Source of the DNA: Pararobbsia alpina_A | GTDB taxonomy: Bacteria > Pseudomonadota > Gammaproteobacteria > Burkholderiales > Burkholderiaceae | Direction of reading: 5' to 3' | DNA: 64,000 bases | NCBI RefSeq assembly: GCF_965118125.1 | Contig: NZ_OZ221287.1 | Span: forward strand, 3,720,001-3,784,000 | Shown: positions 42,658 to 50,766 of the stretch, piece by piece | How the letters are laid out: each line of letters opens with the position of its first letter | Position numbering within the stretch: the first letter of the stretch is position 1 | Translations under genes and position numbers: made by a program | Notes under the pieces: generated by a model | What the model was told of the DNA's origin: nothing | The model's database searches: none | The model's input: only the letters and a program-made list of their open reading frames with translations

Positions 42658-43467
42658 TCAGGCTTGCGGCAGACTGGCGGCGCCCGGCATCAGATTCCAC
42701 CCCTGCAGGGACCACCGGATCGAGGCTCCCGTCGACTCCAAGGCCACCGTCTCGCCGGTGAATCGGCAAACAGCACCAAAGTCGAGTGGGCGCTTCAGAC
42801 CGTCGGCGATGGATTCCTCAAGAAGACGAGACGCCAGCATGCGAATCACGCCGGCGTGTGTAACCGCAACGACGGTCTGCCTGTCTGCTTGCAGTGATGT
42901 TCGTGCGGCGTTTTGAGAGGATGTCCGAGGTGTGTCGTGGGGCGTCGCCCGTCGTTTAGCGGCGAATTCGCTTTCACACGCGCGCGCAAGCCATCGCTGT
43001 GCACGCTGCGCGACGGCTGCCGCGCTTTCGCCGCCATGAGGCCGGCCGTGTTCGAGATCGGCTGCCCACGCGTCGATCTCGATACGATCGATGTCGTCCC
43101 AGCGCCGCAGCTCCCAGTCGCCGAAGTCGAGTTCGACCAGATCGTCTTCGATATGACACGGCATCGCCCACTGCGACGCCAGTGCCGCTGCGACCGTCGC
43201 GCATCGATCAAGCGGACTCGAGTAGACGCCCAGATGTCCGGACACCTGCAAAGCCTCAAGCTGCGCCGCGATCCCCTTCGCCGACATCCCGGCAGGCTCG
43301 TTGAGTAAAACGTTGCTGCGTCCGTAACAGATACCCGGCGCGATCGCGACTTCGGGGTGTCGTACGAGAACGAGATCGATGATGCGATGCCTTCCGATGT
43401 GCTTCGATCCGATACGCTTCGATTCGACGCAAGCACCGTCTCCCGAAGCCGGCACTGTGGCGTTCAT
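42658..43467 (-). CDS. cobC: Alpha-ribazole-5'-phosphate phosphatase (CobC-type histidine phosphatase)
   Basis: This 269-residue histidine-phosphatase-fold protein should dephosphorylate alpha-ribazole-phosphate or cobalamin-phosphate late in B12 assembly. The catalytic motif is LVRHPEVA (RHP rather than RHG, common in this subgroup), with YSSPLDRC, ELDFGDWELRRWDD and the second histidine in VTHAGVIRML. The C-terminal half contains a variable Ser/Thr/Arg-rich insert near 180-205. The ATG at 43467 overlaps the cobS stop (ATGA); the frame extends much further up but only as a shadow of cobS. It is the last gene of the minus-strand B12 operon. Confidence 0.88.
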   Translation of the reverse strand: MNATVPASGDGACVESKRIGSKHIGRHRIIDLVLVRHPEVAIAPGICYGRSNVLLNEPAGMSAKGIAAQLEALQVSGHLGVYSSPLDRCATVAAALASQWAMPCHIEDDLVELDFGDWELRRWDDIDRIEIDAWAADLEHGRPHGGESAAAVAQRAQRWLARACESEFAAKRRATPHDTPRTSSQNAARTSLQADRQTVVAVTHAGVIRMLASRLLEESIADGLKRPLDFGAVCRFTGETVALESTGASIRWSLQGWNLMPGAASLPQA

Positions 43468-44303
43468 CGTGCGACCCAGGCCAGCGCGGTCAGATAGAGC
43501 GTGATCTCGAAGATCTGCTGGGCGAAACCGAGACAGTCTCCCGTATAGCCGCCGATGCGCCGTGCAAACCAGCGGCCCAATGCAAGACGGATCACGGCGA
43601 GCAACACGAGCGTCAGGGCGCCGAGCCGCCAGTCGGGCCAGAATATCCAGGGTAGGCCCGTCAACATGACCCAAACCAGCGAGCCAACGCCAAGGCGCCG
43701 CACCACAGGCTTCGCCTTGCCTTCGGCCCGCACATAGTCGAGGTCTCTGACATAGCTGATAGCCACGGCGCGACTCGCAGCATGCGCAGCAATCAACAAC
43801 ACCGCCACGCGCGCCGACCCCGAAACCGACGCAGACGCCGACACGTGAGAGACGCTCAACGCGGTCAGTGCCTGCCACTTGAGCGCAAGCGAAATCACCA
43901 GACCGATCGCTCCGAATGCGCCGATGCGGGAGTCGTGCATGATGCGCAGCACGTCCTCGCGCGAATAGCCGCCCCAGAAGGCATCGCAACAGTCGGCCAG
44001 TCCGTCTTCATGGAACGCGCCCGTCATCAGCAGCGATGCGGCCATCGAGAGCAGCACGGCGACGCCCGGCATGAACCACTGCGCGCACACAAGATAGACA
44101 GCCGCCGACACCGCGCCGACAAGCAGCCCCACAAACGGAAACCACCGCGCCGCCGCTTGCAGGTAATGCGGTTCGAAGCCGACCCACTTCGGCACCGGCA
44201 CGCGTGTGAAGTACCCGAGTGCGGTCAGTGCGTAGCGCACCTCGCGGACCGCCGCCGCCCCGAGGCGCGTGCCGCCCATGTTGCGGTGCCGGTCAGTGCT
44301 CAT
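43464..44303 (-). CDS. cobS: Adenosylcobinamide-GDP ribazoletransferase (cobalamin synthase)
   Basis: This 279-residue integral membrane enzyme joins AdoCbi-GDP with alpha-ribazole(-phosphate). It has about six hydrophobic helices. The family motif GAFHEDGLADCCDAFWGGYS holds the metal-binding acidic residues, and YFTRVPVP marks the N-terminal signature. I chose ATG 44303, which overlaps the cobT stop by 11 nt. Longer (44333) and shorter (44279) starts are possible. It is flanked by cobT and cobC in the order of nucleotide-loop assembly. Confidence 0.92.
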   Translation of the reverse strand: MSTDRHRNMGGTRLGAAAVREVRYALTALGYFTRVPVPKWVGFEPHYLQAAARWFPFVGLLVGAVSAAVYLVCAQWFMPGVAVLLSMAASLLMTGAFHEDGLADCCDAFWGGYSREDVLRIMHDSRIGAFGAIGLVISLALKWQALTALSVSHVSASASVSGSARVAVLLIAAHAASRAVAISYVRDLDYVRAEGKAKPVVRRLGVGSLVWVMLTGLPWIFWPDWRLGALTLVLLAVIRLALGRWFARRIGGYTGDCLGFAQQIFEITLYLTALAWVAR

Positions 44304-45417
44304 CCGAGGGCGCGTCGCTTCGGTCGCTGACACCCGCCGACTCGAAGCTCGCCATTTCGCTCAAAAAGCTCGCGGCCGCTCGCACGAGCGGGACCGCAAG
44401 CGCGGCGCCCGTGCCCTCGCCCAGACGCAGTCCGAGCGACAACAGGGGCTTCGCACCGAGCTTCTCGAGCATCAGCTGGTGCCCATGTTCGCCCGACGAA
44501 TGCGCAAACACGCAGTAGTCGAGCACCCGAGCATTGATCTTCGAAGCGGCAAGCAGCGCTGCGGTTGCGATAAACCCATCGACGAGGATCGTCATGCGCG
44601 CATGCGCTGCGGCCAGGTACGCACCGGTCATCATCGCGATTTCAAAACCACCAAACGTGGCCAGGGTGACCAGCGGATCGGGGCTCGCCGGGTGGCGCTC
44701 AAGGGCTGCGGCGAGCACGGCACGCTTGTGTGCGACACCCGCATCGTCGAGGCCCGTGCCGCGTCCGACGCATGCATCGATCGGCAAGTCGAGCAACCGG
44801 CTCATCAGGCAGGCCGCCGCCGATGTGTTCGCAATCCCCATTTCGCCGAAGCCGATCGTATTGCTGCCCATCGCCGCCTGATAGTCGACGCGTTCCGCGC
44901 CCGATGCGAGTGCCTGAACGAGCTGTTCATCGGTCATCGCGGGTTCGACGGAAAAATCGCGTGTGCCGCGCGCGACCGCGCGTACGACCAGATTGCCGGG
45001 ATGCTCGATCTCGGTCGCGACACCCGCGTCGACGACCTCGAGCTCGACGCGCGCCGACCGCGAGAATGCGTTGATCGCCGCACCGCCCGCGAGGAAGTTC
45101 ATCACCATCTGGACGGTGACGGCTTGCGGAAACGGACTCACGCCCTGCGCCGCGATACCGTGATCGCCGGCAAACACAATGATGGCCGGGCGGCGGATCG
45201 CCGGGCGCAGGCTCTGTTGAATCCGACCGATCTGATAGGCGAGTGTCTCGAGTGCGCCGAGGCTGCCGACGGGTTTCGTCTTGGTGTCGATCGCGTGCTG
45301 CAGGCGTGCACAGAACCCGGCATCCGCTGCCCCGCCGTCATCGCCGATGCCCGCTTCGTGAAGCGGTGTGATGACGGGCGCCTTGTAAGGCATTGAAAGC
45401 GTGCGGGCAGTCGACAT
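44293..45417 (-). CDS. cobT: Nicotinate-nucleotide-dimethylbenzimidazole phosphoribosyltransferase
   Basis: This 374-residue enzyme activates the lower ligand of B12, making alpha-ribazole-5'-phosphate from nicotinate mononucleotide and dimethylbenzimidazole. Markers are KPVGSLGALE, VFAGDHGIAAQGVSPFP, GEMGIANTSAA and the catalytic glutamate E334 in LRLGEGTGAALA. It is about 20 residues longer than the enteric enzyme, with extra residues at both ends. It is upstream of cobS and cobC and downstream of the ABC ATPase gene. Confidence 0.95.
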   Translation of the reverse strand: MSTARTLSMPYKAPVITPLHEAGIGDDGGAADAGFCARLQHAIDTKTKPVGSLGALETLAYQIGRIQQSLRPAIRRPAIIVFAGDHGIAAQGVSPFPQAVTVQMVMNFLAGGAAINAFSRSARVELEVVDAGVATEIEHPGNLVVRAVARGTRDFSVEPAMTDEQLVQALASGAERVDYQAAMGSNTIGFGEMGIANTSAAACLMSRLLDLPIDACVGRGTGLDDAGVAHKRAVLAAALERHPASPDPLVTLATFGGFEIAMMTGAYLAAAHARMTILVDGFIATAALLAASKINARVLDYCVFAHSSGEHGHQLMLEKLGAKPLLSLGLRLGEGTGAALAVPLVRAAASFLSEMASFESAGVSDRSDAPSDEH

Positions 45418-45452
45418 GTCTAAGATCTATATACGTTGTTATTGGAGGGTAC

Positions 45453-46253
45453 TCACCAGCGTTCGATCGACGAATCGAGACGCGGAACCAGCATTCTACG
45501 TTCGCCGTCGCTGAGCAGGACAAGCGGGAATCCAAACGCATGACTCACATGCTCGGGCGTCAACACGTCGAGCACCGGCCCGCACACGGCTGCACCCGCA
45601 CCATCGAACAGCACGGCATGGGTGGCGAACTCGCGCGCGAGGTTCAGGTCGTGACACGAGAAGACGACCGCGCGCCGCTCGGCCCCGGTCGATATCCAGC
45701 GCCGCAAGACCGCCAGACTCTCGATCTGGTGTCGAGGATCAAGATGCGACAGAGGCTCGTCGAGCAACATCAATGCCGCGTCCTGGCACAAGGCTGTCGC
45801 GAGCGCGACACGCTGGCGCTCGCCGCCCGACAGCGTCGTGACGTCGCGCTGCGCGAGCGCACCGATACCGAGCGCATCGAGCGCGCGGCGCGCGATGTCG
45901 AGGTCCGCGTCTTTCTCCCATCCCCAGCCGCCGATCCAGGGATGCCGGCCTATCAGCACGGTGTCAAGCGCCGTGGACCCGAACGCGTCGTGCGTCGATT
46001 GCGGCATCAGCGCGCGACGACGCGCAAGCGCCTCGTTCGTCCATTGCGTCAAGGCGCGCCCGTCGAGCTCGACCTGCCCGGACGACGGCCGCCTCAGGCC
46101 GGCGATTACGTCGATCAAGGTCGTCTTGCCGGCGCCGTTGGGCCCCGCGACACACCACATCTGGCCGGCCTCGACGCGGATCGAAAGGCGTTCGACGAGC
46201 ACGCGCGCACCCGCCTTCAGCCCGATGTCGACGAGTTCGAGCGAGTCCGTCAT
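45453..46253 (-). CDS. btuD: Cobalamin ABC transporter ATP-binding protein
   Basis: This 266-residue ABC ATPase powers B12 import with BtuC and BtuF. It has Walker A GPNGAGKTT (37-45), signature LSGGERQ (141-147), Walker B LMLLDEP (161-167) and the H-loop FSCHDLN. The FhuC/FecE relatives are very similar, but the cob genes around it make B12 the likely substrate. The start overlaps the btuC stop by 4 nt (ATGA). Confidence 0.88.
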   Translation of the reverse strand: MTDSLELVDIGLKAGARVLVERLSIRVEAGQMWCVAGPNGAGKTTLIDVIAGLRRPSSGQVELDGRALTQWTNEALARRRALMPQSTHDAFGSTALDTVLIGRHPWIGGWGWEKDADLDIARRALDALGIGALAQRDVTTLSGGERQRVALATALCQDAALMLLDEPLSHLDPRHQIESLAVLRRWISTGAERRAVVFSCHDLNLAREFATHAVLFDGAGAAVCGPVLDVLTPEHVSHAFGFPLVLLSDGERRMLVPRLDSSIERW

Positions 46254-47344
46254 CGACGTTTTCCAAGCAGGATATAAAGAAAGGCCGGCGCGCCGATCAA
46301 TGCCGTGATCACGCCGACGGGCAATTGAGTCGGTGCGACGATCGTGCGCGCGGCAAGGTCGGCTGCGGCGACGAGCGCGCCGCCGGCCAGCACCGATGCG
46401 GGCAGCAGCATGCGCTGATCATTGCCGAATGCGAGCCTCAGCATATGCGGGACGATCAGCCCGACGAAGCCGATCGTGCCGGCCGTGGTCACCGCGACGG
46501 CCGTTGCCAGCGAGGCGATCACGTAGATCCGCCGGCGCAGCGGCGCCACATCGATCCCCACCGACTGCGCAAGCGCTTCGCCGCGCAACAACGCATTGAG
46601 CCGCGGCGCGAGCGGTGTCGACACGCACACCGCCACCACCAGCGCGATCCAGGCGGGCCACGCACGCTCGACGCCGTCGAGATCGCCGGACAACCAGAAC
46701 ACCATGCCCCGCAGCCGTGAGTCCGGCGCGAGACTCAGCATCAACGTAATCAGCGCACCCCAGCCTGCGGCGAGCACCGCCCCGGTCAGTAACAGCCGCG
46801 GTGACACATCGCGAGGCTCGGCGCGCCACAGATCGCCGCGCGTGAGCGCGAGCATCAGCGCCATGGATGCCATCGCACCGCCGAATGCCGCGCCGTCGAC
46901 GCCCCACCACGGCAGCATGAGCCACATCGCCGGCAGCGCAAACACCGCCGAACCACCTGAGATGCCCAATACGTAGGGATCGGCCAACGGGTTGCGCAAC
47001 AGGACCTGAAGCAACGCACCGGCGAGCGACAACAGCGCGCCGCAGGCAAACCCCGCGAGCGCTCGCGGCAGGCGCAGCTGGAAGATGATCTCGCGCGCAA
47101 GCGCGGTCTGCGCGTTCGCGGCCGTCACGGTCGCGGACGCTGCGTCGCCGACGGCGATCGCACCACCCGCCTCCGCACCGCCGGCCATGGTGCCGCCATG
47201 TCCGATCTGAACCGCATCGCGCAACGCACTCCACAAGGTATGCGGAGCAATGGTCACGCTGCCGACGCAGACCGACGCGCCAAGAATGAACAGCGCAATG
47301 ACCGCCAGCCCGGCCCAGATTCCGTATGCCCGTTTCGCCGTCAT
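46250..47344 (-). CDS. btuC: Cobalamin ABC transporter permease
   Basis: This FecCD-type permease of about 364 residues has roughly ten membrane helices. It forms the channel for B12 with BtuD and receives cargo from BtuF. Family segments include LRLPRALAGFACGALLSLAG, LLRNPLADPYVLGISGG and GTIGFVGLIVPHMLR. I chose MTAKRAYG at 47344, just before the first helix. Earlier in-frame ATGs at 47386 and 47455 are possible. Residues near 50-75 form a Gly/Ala-rich periplasmic loop. It is the first gene of btuC-btuD-cobT-cobS-cobC, behind a promoter at 47540-47568. Confidence 0.88.
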   Translation of the reverse strand: MTAKRAYGIWAGLAVIALFILGASVCVGSVTIAPHTLWSALRDAVQIGHGGTMAGGAEAGGAIAVGDAASATVTAANAQTALAREIIFQLRLPRALAGFACGALLSLAGALLQVLLRNPLADPYVLGISGGSAVFALPAMWLMLPWWGVDGAAFGGAMASMALMLALTRGDLWRAEPRDVSPRLLLTGAVLAAGWGALITLMLSLAPDSRLRGMVFWLSGDLDGVERAWPAWIALVVAVCVSTPLAPRLNALLRGEALAQSVGIDVAPLRRRIYVIASLATAVAVTTAGTIGFVGLIVPHMLRLAFGNDQRMLLPASVLAGGALVAAADLAARTIVAPTQLPVGVITALIGAPAFLYILLGKRR

Positions 47345-47539
47345 CGGCGCGGGGTCCTCGATGTCACAGCCCCTCTCCTTTCGCATCGTGCGGCGCGGAT
47401 AGATCACGGATATCGACCGCGTTGGCGATTCGCTCAGACGCGTGCGACTCAGCATAGAAATATCGGCGATTTACGGAAACACCGACTTTTATTCTCGATT
47501 CGCGCGGCGTCTGTGCGACCGGGCATTCGAGCGTGCGCC

Positions 47540-47568
47540 AGTGTAGGGAGGCCCCCGGTGAGCGTCAA
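47540..47568 (-). promoter_or_regulatory. Sigma-70 promoter of the btuC operon
   Basis: On the minus strand TTGACG and TACACT are separated by exactly 17 nt, close to consensus at both hexamers. A start near 47533 would give a leader of about 190 nt before btuC. I looked for a cobalamin riboswitch (the GCCACTG B12-box region) in this leader and did not find one. Confidence 0.6.
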
Positions 47569-47661
47569 GAAAGCAGCCCCGAATCGTAACCGGTCGTTTC
47601 GACTCTCTGAGCCGGCAACGATTGGAGTTAGAATGGCAAGCCTTGTGAGGACGCAGCAGAC

Positions 47662-47985
47662 ATGCTTAACGAACTCGATCAACTATCGAAAAATATAGGC
47701 CGGCTGATTGCGATCAGCGGCCAACACCAGCATCGGTTGCGCGAACTCGAGTCGCAGCTTGGGCATACGCGCGACGAGCGCGATGCGTTGCATGCCGAGA
47801 TCGAAGCGCTGCGCGGGGAGCGCGACGCACTGCGCGCCGAGCGTGACGCGCTGTCGTCGAAGATCGACGATGCGCAAGTGCGCCTCAACGCGATCCTCGA
47901 GAAGCTGCCGCACAGCCGCACGGATGAGAGTCAGCTCGATCTGCTCGCTCCTGTGACGAACACGCCTCAAGGGGACGCGCAATGA
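47662..47985 (+). CDS. ZapB-like coiled-coil cell-division protein
   Basis: This 107-residue protein is a near-continuous coiled coil (about 5-82) with Glu/Arg/Asp/Leu heptads such as ERDALHAEIEALRGERDALR, then a short flexible tail. It resembles the ZapB/TIGR02449-type proteins that stabilise the Z ring with ZapA. It overlaps zapA by 4 nt (ATGA), so the two are co-translated, which supports the role. An in-phase GAG-CGC-GAC repeat encodes the ERDAL units. Confidence 0.75.
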   Translation: MLNELDQLSKNIGRLIAISGQHQHRLRELESQLGHTRDERDALHAEIEALRGERDALRAERDALSSKIDDAQVRLNAILEKLPHSRTDESQLDLLAPVTNTPQGDAQ

Positions 47986-48308
47986 GTACTAAACAGATCG
48001 AAGTTCAGATCATGGGCCAGTCGTATCGGCTCGCGTGCGCGCCCGAAGCTGAAGCCGCGTTGCTCGAAGCTGTACAGCGCGTCGATTCGGAAATGAACAA
48101 GGCGCGCAATTCGAGTTCAGTGCGTGGCACCGATCGTGTTGCCGTGCTTGCTGCACTGTCTCTGGCGTCGGAATTGCTTAAGGTGCAAAAGAGCATTCGT
48201 CACGGAGAGGCTTTTCCCGTCGAAGAAATCCGGCGTACAATGGGCCTCATGAATTCGCAGCTCGATGCAGCGATCGGACAACTCGAGACACCGCCTTCAG
48301 CGCAGTGA
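47982..48308 (+). CDS. zapA: Cell division protein ZapA
   Basis: This 108-residue FtsZ-ring cross-linking protein begins MSTKQIEVQIMGQSYRLACAP, the conserved ZapA head. A long helix that forms the antiparallel tetramer follows (DRVAVLAALSLASELL). The length is typical. It is coupled to the ZapB-like gene and lies directly upstream of 6S RNA, a linkage conserved in proteobacteria. Confidence 0.94.
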   Translation: MSTKQIEVQIMGQSYRLACAPEAEAALLEAVQRVDSEMNKARNSSSVRGTDRVAVLAALSLASELLKVQKSIRHGEAFPVEEIRRTMGLMNSQLDAAIGQLETPPSAQ

Positions 48309-48370
48309 GCTCTTGAAAGTTGACCGGTTGTTCATACATAGAGCAACGTGATTCAAACAGTTTCAAAGCT

Positions 48371-48543
48371 TCCCTGCCTGGTTCGCCAAGGTCATAAATT
48401 CCTTGAACCAATGCCATGTGCAAGGTTGTGGAAATTGTAGCGCGGGCGTGGGCGTCACTCTGTCTGATGAACCCGAAGCGCTTCTGACCGCAACCGTCTT
48501 GAACCTCCGGTTCAGGATGCCGGCCTAGCGGCCAAGGTGGGGA
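48371..48543 (+). ncRNA. ssrS: 6S RNA
   Basis: 6S RNA mimics an open promoter and holds sigma-70 RNA polymerase in stationary phase. The ends close with nine pairs: TCCCTGCCT (48371-48379) with AGGTGGGGA (48535-48543). Inside, the 5' strand has GGTTCGCCAAGG, and the 3' strand has CTTGAACCTCCGGTTCAGG followed by GCCGGCCTAGCGGC, which mirror the E. coli CCTTGAACC..GGTTCAAGG and GCCTGCGGCGGC segments. A large central bubble separates them. The length (about 173 nt) and position after zapA fit the gene. A terminator follows at once. The exact 5' and 3' ends may shift by a few bases. Confidence 0.88.
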
Positions 48544-48550
48544 CCATACC

Positions 48551-48585
48551 AAACGGCGTTGGCTGCAGGCCAACGCCGTTTTTCT
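48551..48585 (+). terminator. Terminator of 6S RNA
   Basis: A stem AACGGCGTTGG/CCAACGCCGTT with a 7-nt loop is followed by a T run (TTTTTCTTT). It starts 8 nt past the closing stem of 6S RNA. Confidence 0.88.
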
Positions 48586-48659
48586 TTGTCGATGGCAAAC
48601 ACATTGCATGCGCGACACGGATGCCTGGCCGCGCAAGCGATGTTTCCGGGGATCAAGAC

Positions 48660-49148
48660 ATGCACTACTGGCTCATGAAGTCCGAACCCGAAGAGGCCAG
48701 CATCGATGACCTCGCGGCAGCCAAAAACAAAACGCTGCCCTGGACCGGCGTGCGCAACTATCAGGCGCGCAATTTCATGCGTGATCAGATGCAGGTCGGC
48801 GACGGTGTGCTCTTCTATCACTCGAGCTGCGAAGTGCCCGGCGTTGCGGGCATTGCGCGCGTCGCATCGACCGCGTATCCGGATCCGACCCAGTTCGATC
48901 CCGACAGCGTTTACTACGATGCGAAATCGAAACAGGAAGAGCCTCGCTGGATGCTCGTCGACGTGTCGTTCGTGCGCAAGACACCCTTGATCACATTGCC
49001 GATGCTGCGCGCCGATCCGCGCCTCGCGGAGATGCGCGTGCTCGCCAAAGGGAACCGATTGTCGATCACGCCAGTCTCTGATGACGAATGGCGTGTCATC
49101 ACGACGGACCTTGCAGTCGAACCTGCAAAGGCATCAAAGAAGAAGTAA
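48660..49148 (+). CDS. EVE-domain protein
   Basis: This 162-residue protein consists of one EVE (PUA-like, DUF55) domain. Markers are HYWLMKSEPEEASIDDL, WTGVRNYQARNFMRD, GDGVLFYHSSC and the C-terminal RLSITPVSDDEW. EVE domains bind modified bases in DNA or RNA. The stand-alone form next to zapA/6S RNA is widespread and its ligand is unknown. The ATG at 48660 is the conserved start, and the longer frame would run into the 6S terminator. The SIMPL gene follows after 16 nt. Confidence 0.92.
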   Translation: MHYWLMKSEPEEASIDDLAAAKNKTLPWTGVRNYQARNFMRDQMQVGDGVLFYHSSCEVPGVAGIARVASTAYPDPTQFDPDSVYYDAKSKQEEPRWMLVDVSFVRKTPLITLPMLRADPRLAEMRVLAKGNRLSITPVSDDEWRVITTDLAVEPAKASKKK

Positions 49149-49164
49149 CCCTGGAGTGCAACGC

Positions 49165-49881
49165 ATGATCGATCGAAAATCCCTCGCCGCGCTGACCTTG
49201 TGCGCCGCCGGCACCGCGCTGACGCTTGCCGCAGGTCCCGCGGCCGCGCAGATGATGCCGCCGCCTGCCGGCGTGCTCAATATCGAGGCCAGCGCGAGCG
49301 CCGACATTCCTCAGGATGTCGTGCACATCACACTCGCGTATGAGCAGCAATCGGACGATCCGGCCGCGCTCGCCAACGCTTTGAACGAACGCACGGATCA
49401 GGTCCTCGCCAACGCCAAGCGGCAGTCGGGTGTCACGGCGCAGACCGGCTCACTAACGGTCTATCCGTCCACGGACAATAACGGCCATATCAACGGATGG
49501 CGCGGACGCAGCGAGGTGCGCCTCGATTCACGCGATTTTGCCGCCGCGTCGAAGCTCGCGGGCAGCCTCTCGTCACAGATGCAGGTCGCCAACGTGACGT
49601 TCTCGCTGTCGCCTGAAACACGCGATGCGGCACAGGCCAAGCTCAGCGGCCAGGCCATCGCGGCGTTCCGTCAGAAGGCCGCCAATGCGTCGACCGCCTT
49701 CGGGTTCGGGGGCTATACGATTCGGGAAGTCAGCGTGTCGGGCGGCGAAACCTCACCGCCCCGGCCGATGATGATGCGCATGGCCGCCGCGCCGACGGCC
49801 AAGGTTGCCGATATGCCGATCGAAGGCGGCAATTCGACGGTCACCGTCAACGTCAATGGTTCGGTGCAGATGACGCGTTGA
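49165..49881 (+). CDS. SIMPL-domain (YggE-like) periplasmic protein
   Basis: This 238-residue secreted protein has a signal peptide (cut near PAAAQMM) and a SIMPL/DUF541 domain: GVLNIEASASADIPQDVVHI, an ALNERTDQVLANAK helix, and a C-terminal GGNSTVTVNVNGSVQM. YggE-type proteins are linked to oxidative stress and form rings, but their activity is unclear. A GGAG ribosome binding site precedes the ATG. The last 29 nt overlap the 3' end of lgt on the other strand. Confidence 0.88.
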   Translation: MIDRKSLAALTLCAAGTALTLAAGPAAAQMMPPPAGVLNIEASASADIPQDVVHITLAYEQQSDDPAALANALNERTDQVLANAKRQSGVTAQTGSLTVYPSTDNNGHINGWRGRSEVRLDSRDFAAASKLAGSLSSQMQVANVTFSLSPETRDAAQAKLSGQAIAAFRQKAANASTAFGFGGYTIREVSVSGGETSPPRPMMMRMAAAPTAKVADMPIEGGNSTVTVNVNGSVQMTR

Positions 49882-50764
49882 GCGGCGCGCGGGCGGCACG
49901 GCGATAGGAGCCGATCAGCAACAGCACGCCCGCAATGATCATCGGCAGCGACAGCCACTGTCCCATCGACATGCCGAAGGTCAGCAGGCCGAGAAAATCG
50001 TCGGGTTCGCGCGCGAACTCGACGATAAAACGTGCAAGGCCATAGCCGATCAGAAACACCGCCGACACGGCCGCCACGGGCCGCGGCTTCTTCGAGAAGA
50101 ACCACATCACGAGAAACAGCGCGATCCCTTCGAGTGCAATTTCGTAAAGCTCGGACGGATGACGCGGCAGCAGCTGATAACGGGCGAAGACATCTTGCAG
50201 ATGCATCGCCGCGACTTGCGCGGGATGCGACAGATACCAGGCACGATCGTCCTGGGCTGCGCTCGGAAACAGCATCGCCCACGGCGCATCGGGACTCGTC
50301 ACGCGGCCCCACAGCTCGCCGTTGATGAAGTTGCCGAGTCGCCCGCACGCGAGACCGAGCGGCACCATCGGCGCAATAAAGTCCGTGACCTGCATCCACG
50401 TGCGACCACGCTGACGCGCGAACACCATCATCGCGATGATCACGCCAAGGAAGCCGCCGTGAAATGACATGCCGCCTTCCCAGACTTTGAAAATATCCAG
50501 CGGATGGGCGAGATACCAGTCGGCCTTGTAAAACAGGACATAGCCGATGCGTCCGCCGAAGATCACCCCGATCACGCCGAAAAACAGCAGATCGTCGATG
50601 TCCTTCGCTGTCCAGCCTTGCGCGGCGACATGCGGCAGCCGCAGACGCAGCCGTCCGACGACAATGGCCAGGATAAACGCCGCGAGATACATGAGGCCAT
50701 ACCAGCGCACCGCGAGCGGGCCGATATGCAGGGCGACGGGATCGAATTGGGGGTGAATAAACAT
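49853..50764 (-). CDS. lgt: Prolipoprotein diacylglyceryl transferase
   Basis: This 303-residue inner-membrane enzyme attaches diacylglycerol to the lipobox cysteine, the first step of lipoprotein maturation. Seven hydrophobic helices are evident. Signatures are GGMSFHGGFLG with the essential histidine and GRLGNFINGELWGR. HPSELYE and VEFAREPDDF mark the C-terminal half. It starts 2 nt past the LysR gene on the same strand and overlaps the SIMPL gene tail-to-tail by 29 nt. Confidence 0.96.
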   Translation of the reverse strand: MFIHPQFDPVALHIGPLAVRWYGLMYLAAFILAIVVGRLRLRLPHVAAQGWTAKDIDDLLFFGVIGVIFGGRIGYVLFYKADWYLAHPLDIFKVWEGGMSFHGGFLGVIIAMMVFARQRGRTWMQVTDFIAPMVPLGLACGRLGNFINGELWGRVTSPDAPWAMLFPSAAQDDRAWYLSHPAQVAAMHLQDVFARYQLLPRHPSELYEIALEGIALFLVMWFFSKKPRPVAAVSAVFLIGYGLARFIVEFAREPDDFLGLLTFGMSMGQWLSLPMIIAGVLLLIGSYRRAARAPLNASSAPNH

Positions 50765-50766
50765 CG

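Noticed and set aside
48247..48636. 129-codon minus-strand ORF
   Set aside because: It lies opposite 6S RNA and the end of zapA, has no family features, and its span is explained by the RNA.
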